The notes under the pieces were generated by a model. The model made no database searches, was not told the DNA's origin, and worked only from the letters and a program-made list of their open reading frames with translations. A stretch of 64,000 nt of DNA from Siphonodentalium dalli (Eukaryota; Mollusca; Scaphopoda; Gadilida; Siphonodentaliidae): positions 8,710,447 through 8,774,446 of the forward strand of contig CP136061.1 of NCBI GenBank assembly GCA_032622095.1, given 5' to 3'. How positions within the stretch are numbered: the stretch's first letter is position 1; the number at the start of each line of letters is the position of its first letter. The position numbers and the translations under genes were made by a program. This document shows positions 1-10,891 of this stretch, one piece after another.

Positions 1-660
1 GTCTCATGGCTTTGTTCGAAAAATCTTTTTTAATTTCTTTTAATTAATCAATTATTTTAATAAATTTTTGTTTCAATTCGTCGAAATCCGCCAGTTTTAC
101 TCGATTTGACCTTCAATTGATCATTTTCAAGGTCAAGGTCAGGTCGGGGTCACAATTTAAACCGCCCATGACACTTCCCGTAGGTAGCAAGTTTGAGCTC
201 AATCGGTTGGAGTCTATAAAGGACACATACATATATATCATTTGTGGGTACCCTTTTCAATGTGAAGATCACCTAGGTCGGAAAAACTGAGCCGATCCCC
301 GTTCCTATGAAGCCCTATGCACGTAAGAATCACACAACACGCTCATGTCTGTATACCGACGCTGACGCCCGTGTACAGACGTAAGACTCACATTATGCAC
401 ATACCATCTTTATCAACCACACAGCGGATAGGAACGCTCTTTAACTATCAACGCGATTAACCCCACCGTGCCAATGACGGTAATTTTTGTGACTGGGTGT
501 GGATAATGGGTGCTCTGAGCTTGTCCAAAACGGCGGTAAACACTGCCCGTGTATTTTTAATCTTAGATTGGAAGTTTGAGCTCAATTGGTCCAGTCGTTT
601 TCCCGGCCATAGCTAACACACAGACAGACACACAGAAGTCCCAAAATATATAGTAGATAA
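1..660. other. Noncoding, AGGTCA-rich repeat remnant
   Basis: No credible gene. Around 105-150 the sequence carries TTTGACCTTC and CAAGGTCAAGGTCAGG, which resembles the repeat family at 3.3-3.9 kb. A short CACACAGACAGACACACAG stretch lies near 610-630. It looks like old dispersed-repeat material. Confidence 0.5.
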
Positions 661-1440
661 TTATCAATATATAGCGAACGATCCTGTAAAATAGATAACA
701 GAATAGTCAACATATCGAACACGATCATGTAAAATAGATAATATTATTATCCATCCCTTAACTAACATCTTTTCCGATTGGGGAAAAGCCGCCACGTGAT
801 AATCCGAGAAAAAGCTATATTGGACTCCAGAATGTCATATTTGACTCCCAACTGTGCAATATCACTTTTTTGTTGGGACTCTGTGACGTCACGAATTACC
901 TCTATTGCGCAATGAATCGGTGAAATTATGATGCGCGCGCAACATTGGTGGATTTAGCAGACGTTTCACTTCCGGATGGAGTTTTTTCAGTTGCGTGTTT
1001 ACTTAGAAATCATGCTTTCTGATCAACACGCAGACTTTTATAGTGAATTAAGTTGCGACAAATATCACAAATAACCACAAAAGTTTTATTACCAAAATTC
1101 GGATAACAGATGGATAATACAAATGTCATTCTGCAATGTTGTATACAGTATGAGTTTTTCTTGAAGTCGTCCAGGTTGTGGTGAAAAGTCATATAAGACT
1201 CGACATTGCGAGTCTCGTCCAATATGACTTTTCACCATAACCTGGACTAGTACAAGAAAAACACAAACTGTACACAACATTGTATAATACCTTTATATAA
1301 TTTCCATTATATCGATACTATCCTGTATATTTATCGATATGTCGAGAATAATCGTTTAAATATATAATAGAATTAACGACATATCGAGAGCAACCATGTA
1401 AAATAGAATAATATAATTGTCTATAGATCAACAGTAATCC
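661..1440. other. AT-rich noncoding, diverged satellite flank
   Basis: Degenerate copies of TATCGA, TGTAAAATAGATAATA and ATATCGA words belong to the minisatellite that becomes regular after 1441. A hairpin element interrupts it at 1134-1282. No coding signal. Confidence 0.5.
1134..1282. mobile_element. 149-bp hairpin MITE-like element
   Basis: The left half (CAATGTTGTATACAGT through AAAAGTCATAT) is repeated as an imperfect reverse complement in the right half (ATATGACTTTTCACC through ACAACATTG), with a short turn near 1205. The nearly full-length fold-back without an ORF is typical of a small non-autonomous element. Superfamily not determined. Confidence 0.55.
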
Positions 1441-2115
1441 TGTATAAAAGATAATAGATTATAGGGCCCTATGTCGATATAATCTGTAATATAGATAATA
1501 GATTATAGATTATAGATTATAGATAATAGGGCCCTATGTCGATATAATCTGCAATATAGATTATAGATACTAGATAATACATCATAAGGCCCTATGTCGA
1601 TATAATATGTAATATAGATTATAGAATATAAATAATAGATTATAGATTATAGATAATAGATCACAGGGCCCTATGTCGATATAATCTGCAATATAAATTG
1701 TAGATTATAGATTACTGGTTATAGGTAATAGATACATATAATAGATTATAGGCCCCTATGTCGATATGTAAAATAGATTATAGATTATAGGGCCCTATGT
1801 CGATATAATCTGTAATATAGATAATATATTATAGGGCCCTATGTCGATATAATCCTGTAAAATAGATAATAGATTATAGGGCCCTATGTCGATATAATAT
1901 GTAATATAGACAATAGAGTATAGGACCCTATGTCGATATGTAAAATAGATAATATATTATAGGGCCCTTGTCGATATAATCTGTAATATAGACAATAGAT
2001 TATAGGGCCCTATGTCGATATAATATTTAATATAGATAATAGATTATAGGACCCTATGTCGATATGTAAAATAGATAATATATTATAGATTATAGGGCCC
2101 TATGTCGACATAATC
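1441..2115. repeat. GGGCCCTATGTCGATAT minisatellite
   Basis: About 13 units carry the core GGGCCCTATGTCGATAT followed by TAATCTGTAATATAGATAATAGATTATA. Core starts lie near 1463, 1528, 1588, 1666, 1751, 1790, 1834, 1878, 1922, 1962, 2005, 2048 and 2095. The spacing settles to about 43-44 bp in the right half. Length variation comes from extra TAGATTATA blocks. Confidence 0.85.
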
Positions 2116-2829
2116 TGAGTTCTTACTATCAGTTGTGATTTTTTCCATATCTCTCAGACCGTTAAAATTGTGCTAACTTCCTTCTACGTATGCTTGACTT
2201 AAAACTACTACACCATATTCGTCGGCGGTAAATTCAAAGACCTCGTAAAATCAAATAAAATTTTACAGGAGAGACAAAGAACTGATTAACGCACGTCACA
2301 GAGCTTGATCGGGAAAGTTGTTGAACATGTGCACGCACTACAATTCAATGGATACTTATTATAAATTCACATGTTCTTCAGATTTATAAAAGAGGAGAAA
2401 ACATGCGATTTTTCTCCAAACGATTTTTCTGAATTAATATTAGTTAGGCGGCTATTTTTATATTTAATGTTTTATACGAGATCTCTGAGAGGACACTTTT
2501 CGTCTGGGCGCTCGATGCGAGGTTATGCAATCGTTATCACTGAAGTAAAACTACCCCTATGTATAAGTTTTCAGCTAATGATCAAGTTAGTTTTCTGGCT
2601 TTAAAGGTTATGTGTGGGGCCTGGGTCGAATCTCGTAGAATTAGGGCGTGTTGGTAATGGGCCAGTAATACGTTCACGAAATTTAAAGTGTTAAACTCAG
2701 ATATCCATATAACAATGATTTCTATAGCACTGGAACGAATTTGAATAGCTATTCTCATATATATTTTGAAGACCTCTGTCTGTTTGTTTGTATGTTTGTC
2801 TGTATGTTTGTATGTTTGTGATTAATACA
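2116..2829. other. Noncoding spacer
   Basis: No gene recognised. Short open frames are not protein-like. A TTTGTCTGTATGTTTG run near 2790-2820 marks the edge of the next repeat family. Confidence 0.5.
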
Positions 2830-3245
2830 AATCTACGATTCTCGACCGATCGGGACGAAACTTGGTACGTGTGTGTAGTTTGACCAGGTGGTGGACGTTG
2901 TCGTATTGGCGAGCCCGCGCGACGCCCGTGTAGCGCATGCGCAGCCGAGATCTCGGAAACGGGTGGAGCTATCGACTTGAAATTTGGTATGTGAATGTAT
3001 CTTGCCCCGAATACGAATTTTATCGGGTCGCCGATCTCGTGCGACGCAAGCTTCGCACATGCGCAGACCAGATCTCGGAAACGGGTGGAGCTATCGACTT
3101 GAAATTTGGTATGTGAATGTATCTTGCCCTCGGATACGAATTTTATCGGGTCGCCGAGACCGTGCGATGCCAGCTTCGCGCATGCGCAGACCAGATCTCG
3201 GAAACGGGTAGAGCTATCGACTTGAAATTTGGTTTTTGAATAGCC
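2830..3245. repeat. 123-bp tandem repeat, three good copies
   Basis: Units start with GATCTCGGAAACGGG at about 2948, 3071 and 3194, exactly 123 bp apart, after a degenerate unit at 2850-2947. Because 123 is divisible by 3, a minus-strand frame stays open and shows a 41-residue repeat (KFQVDSSTRFRDL...). I regard that open frame as a product of the period rather than a gene. Confidence 0.8.
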
Positions 3246-3289
3246 CGCGGACAACGTCGGGCTCATCGGCTAGTCTATTATATATTTTG

Positions 3290-3890
3290 GAAGATCTGTC
3301 CGTGTGTCTGTGTGTCTGTGTGTGTGTTCGCGATGAACTCGAAAACGACAGAGCCGATTTCGATGAAACGTGGTATGTGGGGATATTTTCGGCCGGGAAC
3401 GGGCATAGGCCTATTAATTTGTCCGTGCGACATGACCTTGACCTTGATATCGGGTAATTTCAAGGTCAAACGCCCAAATATTACGGGATTTCAATGAAAG
3501 TTGGTATGCGGGGGTACATTCGTATGGGGAGTCTCAAAAGCATATTCATTTACCCGTGCGACGTGACCTTGACCTTGAAATCGGGTCAGTTCAAGGTCAA
3601 ATCGCCAATTTTGATGGGATTTCGACGAAATTTGATACATGGGGGTACTTTTGCAATTGAGTGATTTGGACGGGTCAAATCGTGACCCCGACCTTACCTT
3701 GACCTTCAAAATAATAAATTCAAGGTCAAATCGGGTAAAACCGGATGGATTTCGACGGGCACGTTTGTCGGGTACTTTTGTCCGGGCAGTGTTTTGGACT
3801 GGTCAAATCGTGACCCCACTTGACCTTGACCTTGAAAATGGCCAATTCAAGGTCAAAGCCCGGACGAAGTCGGGTCACCTTCTAGTTGTA
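3290..3890. repeat. Degenerate 100-bp repeats rich in TGACCT / AGGTCA
   Basis: Four to five units of roughly 100-110 bp each carry TGACCTTGACCTT, then CGGGT, then TTCAAGGTCAAA and a TTTCGA(T/C)GAAA segment. The leading TGTCTGTGTGTCTGTG and the CGATGAACTCGAAAACGACAG segment resemble a widespread invertebrate repeat. TCAAGGTCA matches the extended half-site of monomeric nuclear receptors such as ERR and FTZ-F1; its function here is unknown. Confidence 0.65.
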
Positions 3891-3898
3891 TATATTTC

Positions 3899-4080
3899 TC
3901 AACGAACGTCTCGGTCTCTATATCGACGAATATAGTATGGACAGCGTCTGCCAGGTTTAAATCCTGTTGGGTGAGGGTTAGCATTCTGGCTGTTACTCGG
4001 GAACTATCAATAAGTGCGCCATCGCAATATATCCATTGGTTGTACATACTATTGGTCTTTCTAATGACACGTAATGACAC
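3899..4080 (-). other. Possible orphan exon or relic open frame
   Basis: A minus-strand open frame reads like a protein (SMYNQWIYCDGALIDSS, then LTLTQQDLNLADAVHTIF). It ends beside a GAAG|GTGACC donor-like site at the border of the AGGTCA repeats. The possible acceptors (CATTAG, CCAATAG) do not keep phase 1, so it does not join cleanly to the exon at 7165-7488. No family recognised. Confidence 0.2.
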
Positions 4081-4164
4081 GCAATACTACCATATCTATA
4101 TTATAGTTGTCACGAAAAAAAATTTGCAGTCGTAACGATATCATCACCTTTTAGAGAAATTTCA

Positions 4165-6178
4165 GAACATATCAACACACGGTGTATTCAGGACATATCA
4201 ACACACGGTGTATTCAGAACATATCAACACAGGGTGTATTCAGAACATATCAACACAAACGGTGTTTTCAGAACATATCAACATATGGTGTATTTAACTA
4301 CATTCAGAACATAGCAACACACAGTGTGTTCAGAACATATCAACACACGGTGTATTCACCTACATTCAGAACATACCAACACACGGTGTATTGAAAACAT
4401 ATCAACACATGGTGAATTCGACTACATTCAGAACATCAACACACGGTGTGTACAGAACATATCAGCACACAGTGTATTCATCTACATTCAGAACATCAAC
4501 ACACGGTATATTCAGAACATATCAGTACACAGTGAATTGAACTACATTCAGAACGTATAAACACACGGTGTATTCAACTACATTCACAACATATGAAAGC
4601 ACGGTTTATTCAACTACTTAGAGAGCATAACACGCGGTGTATTCAGAACATATCAACACACAGTATATTCAGAACATATCAAAACACGGTGTTTTCAGAA
4701 CATATCAACACACTGTGTATTTAACTACATTCAGAACATATCAAAATTACATTCAGAACATATCACCACACAGTGTGTTCGGAACATATCAACACACGAT
4801 GTATTCACCTACATTCAGAACATATCAACACACGGTGGGTTCAGAACGTATAAACACACGGTGTATTCAACTACATTCAGAACATCAACACGCGGTGTGT
4901 TCAAAACATATCAACACACGGTATATTCAGAACTTATCAACACAGGGTGTATTCAGAACATATCAATACACGGTGTATTGAAAACATATCAACACACGAT
5001 GTATTCAACTACATTCAGAACATATCAGCACACGGTATATTCATCTACATTCAGAACATATCAACACACGGTGTATTCACCTACATTCAGAACATCAACA
5101 CACGGTGTATTCAGAACATATCAACACATGGTGTATTCATCTACATTCAGAACATCAACACACGATGTATTCAGAACATATCAACACACGGTGTATTCAG
5201 AACATATCAACACACGGTATATTCAGAACTTATCAACACACGGTGTATTCAGCTACTTACATAGCATAACACGCGGTGTATCTAGAACATATCAACACGC
5301 GGTATATGCAGAATATATCAACACACGGTGTATTCAGAACATATCAACACGGCGTATTCAACTACATCCATAACATATCGACACACGATGTATTCAACTA
5401 CATTCAGAACATATCAACACGGCGTATTCAACTAAATTCGGAACATATCGACACATACGGTGTATTCAACTACAATCAGAACATATCGACACACACGGTG
5501 TATTCAACTACATTCAGAACATATCAACACACGGTGTATTCAACTACATTCAGAGCATAACACGTGGTGCATGCAGAACATATCAACGCACAGTGTATCA
5601 GAACATATCAATGCACGGTGTATTCAAAACATATCAACACACGGTGTATTCAGAACATATCGACACACACGGTGTATTCAGAACATATCGACACACACGG
5701 TGTATTCAACTACATTCAGAACATATCGACACACGGTGTATTCAACTACATTCAGAGCATAACACGTGGTGTATGCAGAACATATCAACGCACAGTGTAT
5801 CAGAACATATCAATGCACGGTGTGTTCAAAACATATCAACACACGGTGTATTCAACTACATTCAGAACATATCGACACATACGGTGTATTCAACTACATT
5901 CAGAGCATAACACGTGGTGTATGCAGAACATATCAATGTACGGTGTATTCATAACATATCAACACACGGTGTATTCAGAGCATATCAACACACGGTGTAT
6001 TCAGAGCATATCAACACACGGTGTATTCAGAGCATATCAACACACGGTGTATTCAAAACATATCAACACACGGTGTATTGAGAACATATCAACACACGGT
6101 GTATTCGACTACATTCATAACACATTAACACACGGTGTATTGAGAACATATCAACACACGGTGTATTCAGAACATATC
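4165..6178. repeat. 26/36-bp minisatellite, open in three frames
   Basis: The 26-bp unit ATTCAGAACATATCAACACACGGTGT repeats for 2 kb. A longer 36-bp variant inserts ATTCAACTAC. Minor variants have CGACACACACGG or AGCATAACACG. Neither period keeps frame and the unit has no stop codon on the plus strand, so long overlapping open frames arise (for example 5564-6313), encoding cycling peptides such as RTYQHTVYS, EHINTRCIQ and QNISTHGVF. I treat these as noncoding. Confidence 0.9.
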
Positions 6179-7164
6179 GGCAAATCCTTCGTCAAATCTG
6201 GAGGAATGACCTTGGAAGTAGGGCCGATATCCTTATTATTTTGGCTGCCACTTCTTGCTGTGCGACAAACGGGATTCGGAATCAGTGATACTATTGCCAA
6301 AATAAAGCAATAGTCCCAATAATTCCGTTTGTATTGCAACACTTCCTCCATCCACGCCTTGACTATAATGCAAAGTTGTTTGGCGCGTAATTTACATGAC
6401 GTTTCTGTCAACAGCGTGGGCGGTGTTCTTGCTCAGAAACCTCGTATATTTTTTACGTCTTTTCGGAACTGTCAAACATTTTCAATGAAAATACGAGGTT
6501 CGGTCACATGCCTAAGACTCTCATTTCTGATTGGATTTCGGCCCTGATAAGAATTTATATGATGTATTTTGATACGTATATTTCGAATCCGAGAAAAACA
6601 CTTTTCGCGCGAAAAATGGTTTTACGAGGTCTTTGAATACAGCCGACGTTTTATTATGGATTAAATAGTTCGGCAATATTGCAATATCCATTACAATGAT
6701 AATAATTTGTTTAAATATTTCTGTGAAAAAGAGCCATTTTTCAGCAAATAATACATTTTTCGTCTCCAAATGGCAAGAAAATCCAAATCAACCAGCATTT
6801 GTTTCATACCAAATAGATATATTATGATATAGTAATTTTAACATCAATAGTTTTGGCAAATAAGTCAGATCTTAGACACAGGTCTCGTTTTACTAAAATC
6901 GCTAATTTGTGGAAAAAGTCACTGGTGTGTATCGATCATCGTCGATTTGACAATAGCCACCATCGATTCTGTTATTTTTCACTACAACTTTCGTAAACAA
7001 TATATATTTCCTCTTCAAAAAAGTTTGTTAAACCTGTTCTACCGTTAGTATGTTTATCTCGAAAACTAGAGTTCTTTTTCGATTTGGCTGCTACACTATT
7101 ATATGTACATTATATAGTGATATGACAAATTGTGTGAATTTAAATGCATCGGTATAAGCCTTAC
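6179..7164. other. Intronic or intergenic spacer
   Basis: No gene recognised. The start keeps a few bases of the minisatellite. The stretch beside 7164 would be the intron following the minus-strand exon at 7165-7488. Confidence 0.5.
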
Positions 7165-7488
7165 CTGTCACCACGTCGGCATCAATACAATAGTCATCAC
7201 CACTGCCTCCCGTTGGGTTATTCAGCTTTATATGGAGGTACCACGGAACATTTGTGACCGTAGCCTGACCTCCACATGCTGCTTGAGTTTCACCCAACAT
7301 AATATTCGACGAACAAGTACCACCAGCGGCAGATTGTGATAAGGTAGCACCAGCGACGGCGTTTCCGTTCAGAAGCCAGCATTCACAAGACTCTAAATCT
7401 GTGGATTGAGTTGCGCGAAATTGAATCTTCTGGTTGGCATTGAATCTTCCCGTAGTTGATCCCGTACCGCCACAAACGTTGATCGCAT
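7165..7488 (-). CDS. Exon 3 of a secreted cysteine-rich protein gene
   Basis: The minus-strand exon is 324 bp (108 codons), bounded by a strong acceptor (TTTTGTGTTCTCTTCAG) and a consensus donor (GACAG|GTAAGG). Both borders are phase 1, as in shuffled extracellular modules. The peptide starts DAINVCGGTG, has six cysteines (VCGG, CEC, GTCSS, AACGG, DYCID) and is rich in Gly, Thr and Asn, with a PWYLHIKL strand-like segment, suggesting a small disulfide-bonded beta domain. I do not recognise the family. It joins in frame to the micro-exon at 25805-25825 and the signal-peptide exon at 47281-47335. The next exon was not found. Seen: open frame, splice sites, phase. Inferred: secretion and domain type. 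Confidence 0.7.
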
Positions 7489-7504
7489 CTGAAGAGAACA
7501 CAAA

Positions 7505-8565
7505 ACACACGATCATACCAACCACACCTCATATCAACAGTTGTCTCCATGCATTTTAGATACGTTACAGTTATTCCTTGTGGATTCATTAAGCTTGGAG
7601 GTCGTCATATTTATAAAAGACACACGTTCATAACCACCGCACCTCATATCAACAGTTGTATCCATGCATTTTAGATACGGTACAGTTATTCCTAGTGGAC
7701 TCATTAAGCTTGGAGGTCGTCATATTTATAAAAGACACACGTTCATACCCACCACACCTCATATTAACAGTTGTCTCCATGCATTTTAGATACGGTACAG
7801 TTATTCCTTCTGGATCCATTAAGCTTGGAGGTCGTCATATTATAAAAGAAACACGTTCATACCCACCACACCTCATATCAACAGTTGTCTCCATGCATTT
7901 TATATACGGTACAGTTATTCCTAGCGGACCCATTAAGCTTGCAGGTCGTCATATTATATACAAAAACATGTTCATACCCACCACACATAAAATTAACAGT
8001 TGTCTCCATGCATTTTAGATACGGTACAGTTATTCCTAGCGGATTCATTAAGCTTGGAGGTCGTCATATTATAAAAGACACACGTTCATACCCACCACAC
8101 CTCATATTAACAGTTGTCTCCATGCATTTTAGATACGGTACATTTATTCCTAGCGGACCCATTAAGCTTGCAGGTCGTCATATTATATACAAAAACATGT
8201 TCATACCCACCACACATCAAATTAACAGTTGTCTCCATGCATTTTAGATACGGTAGTTATTCCTAGCGGATTCATTAAGCTTGGAGGTCGTCATATTATA
8301 AAAGACACACGTTTATATCCACCACACATCATATTAACAGTCGTCTCCATGCATTTTAGATACGGTACAGTTATTCCTAGCGGATTCATTAAGTTTGGAG
8401 GTCGTCATATTATAAAAGACACACGTTCATAACCACCACACCTCATATTAACAGTCGTCTCCATGCATTTTAAATACGGTACAGTTATTCCTAGCGGATT
8501 CATTAAGTTTGGAGTTCGTCAAATTTATAAAAGACACACGTTCATACCCACCACACGAGAGTAAA
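7505..8565. repeat. About 115-bp tandem array, nine copies
   Basis: Units contain CCTCATATCAACAGTTGT, CTCCATGCATTTTAGATACG, TTATTCCTAGCGGATTC, AAGCTTGGAGGTCGTCATA and AAAGACACACGTTCATACCC. Starts near 7526, 7642, 7757, 7870, 7985, 8100, 8216, 8328 and 8441 give a 113-116 bp period. The array begins within about 20 bp of the acceptor of exon 3, whose upstream intron sequence (CAAAACACACGATCATACC) is itself unit-like. Confidence 0.88.
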
Positions 8566-10513
8566 GCATATAATAAAAAACAAACCTACACTTTTAGTAG
8601 AAACCTATATTAACTCATTCATGACTACATGAGATTGTGAATTATTACCATTTTCTATCTCTTTTGTCACATATGAGATAATTGTGTTATCCACTCACAA
8701 GTCTAGGTATGTTACATGTTTTTTCTTTATACATCAGTGTATACATCAGTGTTTAATGTCCATGTTTGACCAGATTTGGCATTAAATTTATTTCTTTAAA
8801 GTTATCCTTATTTGATGTTAATTACATAGAATACTGCATGGGCGATTCTGCGGCATTAAGAATACTTTCCCTTGTCCTAAAGAGGTATAAACCAACATCC
8901 AATGGCCCTAGCATGTTTAGTGTTGCTGCAGTCCCTTATTATTGATTTCTTAGTGTTACAAACCAGTACAAACTAGTAAAAATCCAATAAAACGTGTGAA
9001 GGAAAAAAATAATTTTGTCGCGGAAAAAAATGCTTTGGGCTTATGTTGACACCCACAAACCCCAGCATACGTGTCGGAAATCCCCCCCTGACTGGCATGA
9101 AAAAAATAGGCAGACCGGATTTCGTCTGCATAATGTCGCAGTCTGCCTGATGATGGCCAATGGTCCTCCTAATGATTACTCTACATAGCTATATATATAG
9201 CACAACTGTAGCAGTTTATCAACGGCCGTTGTGTTAGTTAAGCCATTTTGGCAAGTAATCGTGCGTTCTTACAAATTTCACAATTCCCACCCATATACCG
9301 GCCACCATATTGGCAGCCATCTTGGGTTACTACTCCAGTTTTGTTTTAAACCAAGACGGAACGAAATTACCGTATACACTAATTATCTCCACCCTTAATA
9401 CATTATTTTCAATTTTGCCCCCCGGGAGTAGAAAAAATGCATTTTAGATTATATTTTTGGGGAAAAAATCTAAAATTTGTTAAAATATTGAGTCAGGATG
9501 TACATTATGTACTATTTTTACTTTAATGCTCGACTGTGTCGATCGAAAAATATATATTAGACAATACCGTAGTAGTCCATTAACGGCCGTTGTGTTAATT
9601 TCGCAATTTGATTCGAGTCGAGGAACCCATCAAACAAAGCTCAGAGTTATTAGATTTTTGAAATTTGTTATTTACTCGAGATGAGTACTAATAATTGCCT
9701 TAAACTGCCGTAATCTGCTCTGGATGTGTACTCCAAAATCAATTCAAACAGACAAGGATGGATAACTCAAAAATCAAGTTCTGGGCCAGATAATATTCCC
9801 GATAATGAAAAATAATAGATTTCTAAAATCGATATCTAGCAAATCTGAGCTTTGATGGGTGACTTCCTCGACTCGAATCAAATATTTTTGACCCCCGAAG
9901 CCATTGAAATAGTAATTGAGATGAGTTTTATCGGATTGAGTACCTTTAATTAGTACAATTTACAAGGACAGTTTATACATGTACGTCACAGGGGTCAAAT
10001 ATCACGAGTTCGAAGAACTCCGACGCTAGCGAATGATCATTGCAAGCAGGCGACCGAGAACAATTAGCCTAATTCAACAGTTGACCCTCAAATACATAGT
10101 TTTCGTGCTCATGCATCACAAGATCACTTTAGCCCAATTTAAAAGTTGACCATCAAATACATAGTTTTCTAGTACATGAATCACATGATCACTTTAGCCC
10201 AATTTAACAGTTGACCCTCAAGTATTTATGGTTATTTATTTGTTGTTGTTGCAATACGTTGTTGCTCATAGGTTTAGTACAAGCTTATTCCCAGAAGAAC
10301 AGTTGCATTGCTGTTTCATATTTACAAACGTACGTTCCATACGCATCTCGTTGACGTAAAATGGCGTACATGGCGTTCGCCTCAACCATGAAACAAGAAC
10401 TATGAAATAAAAGCATCATCACACATGACAAAACACGCCCTATGTGTGCCTAAATAAGCCTTTTAAGTCTGTAATTTTAATGTACGGATTCTAGGGCGCG
10501 AAGCGTGTAATAA
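8566..10513. other. Noncoding spacer with small repeats
   Basis: No gene. CAACGGCCGTTGTGTTA occurs at about 9220 and 9581, suggesting related dispersed repeats. A roughly 65-bp unit (CAATTTAACAGTTGACCCTC) is repeated two to three times between 10064 and 10220. An inverted-repeat element lies at 9606-9883. Confidence 0.5.
9606..9883. mobile_element. Inverted-repeat MITE-like element
   Basis: ATTTGATTCGAGTCGAGGAA at the left is mirrored by TCCTCGACTCGAATCAAAT at the right, with further matching to AAAGCTCAGA/TCTGAGCTTTGATGGG. The 278-bp interior has no ORF. A partial relative of the same end (GAGTCGAGGAACC...AAAGCTCA) occurs near 13554-13585. Confidence 0.6.
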
Positions 10514-10675
10514 ACACAGAACGACATGGTGTGTAAATGGGTTTGTCGATACGGCACTCGTGAAATCGTGGAAGGATGGAACTCGAGGTGCAAGCGCCTC
10601 TCGTTCGAATCTTCCGCGACAGCACTCGTGTCTGATTGGCAAACCCATTTACAAACCCAAACTGTCGTTCTGTGT
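10514..10675. mobile_element. 162-bp inverted-repeat element with tRNA-like box
   Basis: ACACAGAACGACA at the left end is matched by TGTCGTTCTGTGT at the right end, and GTGTAAATGGGTTTG by CAAACCCATTTACA. Inside, CTCGTTCGAATCTTCC resembles a Pol III B box, and CACTCGTG flanks it on both sides. It could be a MITE that captured a tRNA-like segment or a fold-back SINE. Confidence 0.5.
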
Positions 10676-10779
10676 ATATTCTGATTGTGGAGAGGAGCGG
10701 AAGTTCGTGTACGTTTAAATGTAGTATATTGTAAAAATGAATTACGTTCGTGTGTGTTCTCCTCTGGCTATTGGTGTCT

Positions 10780-10882
10780 GGAGAGACAAGTCATAATTAC
10801 CAGAAAAGCGTGTTATTGCTATATGGATATACAATAAACATAATAACCCAACAAGGCTTGAGTTACCATCGCGTTATTGGTA
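10780..10882. repeat. Left part of a 64-70-bp minisatellite split by an insertion
   Basis: Unit words CATAATAACCCAACAA, GAGTTACCATCG and GTTATTGGTATGTAGATA recur beyond the composite element at 25598-25795. This indicates that one array was interrupted at a TGTAGATAG site. Confidence 0.65.
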
Positions 10883-10891
10883 TGTAGATAG

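Noticed and set aside
2697-3266. 189-codon minus-strand frame with 41-residue repeats
   Set aside because: It equals the 123-bp tandem repeat, whose period is a multiple of three; no independent coding evidence.
4165-6178. CRISPR-like array
   Set aside because: Direct head-to-tail units without unique spacers, in a eukaryotic context; an ordinary minisatellite.
4182-6313. Long open frames in the 26-bp minisatellite as genes
   Set aside because: All three plus-strand frames are equally open and simply translate the repeat; no promoter, splice or domain evidence.
10570-10625. Functional tRNA gene
   Set aside because: Only a B-box-like GTTCGAATC is convincing; no complete cloverleaf could be drawn.
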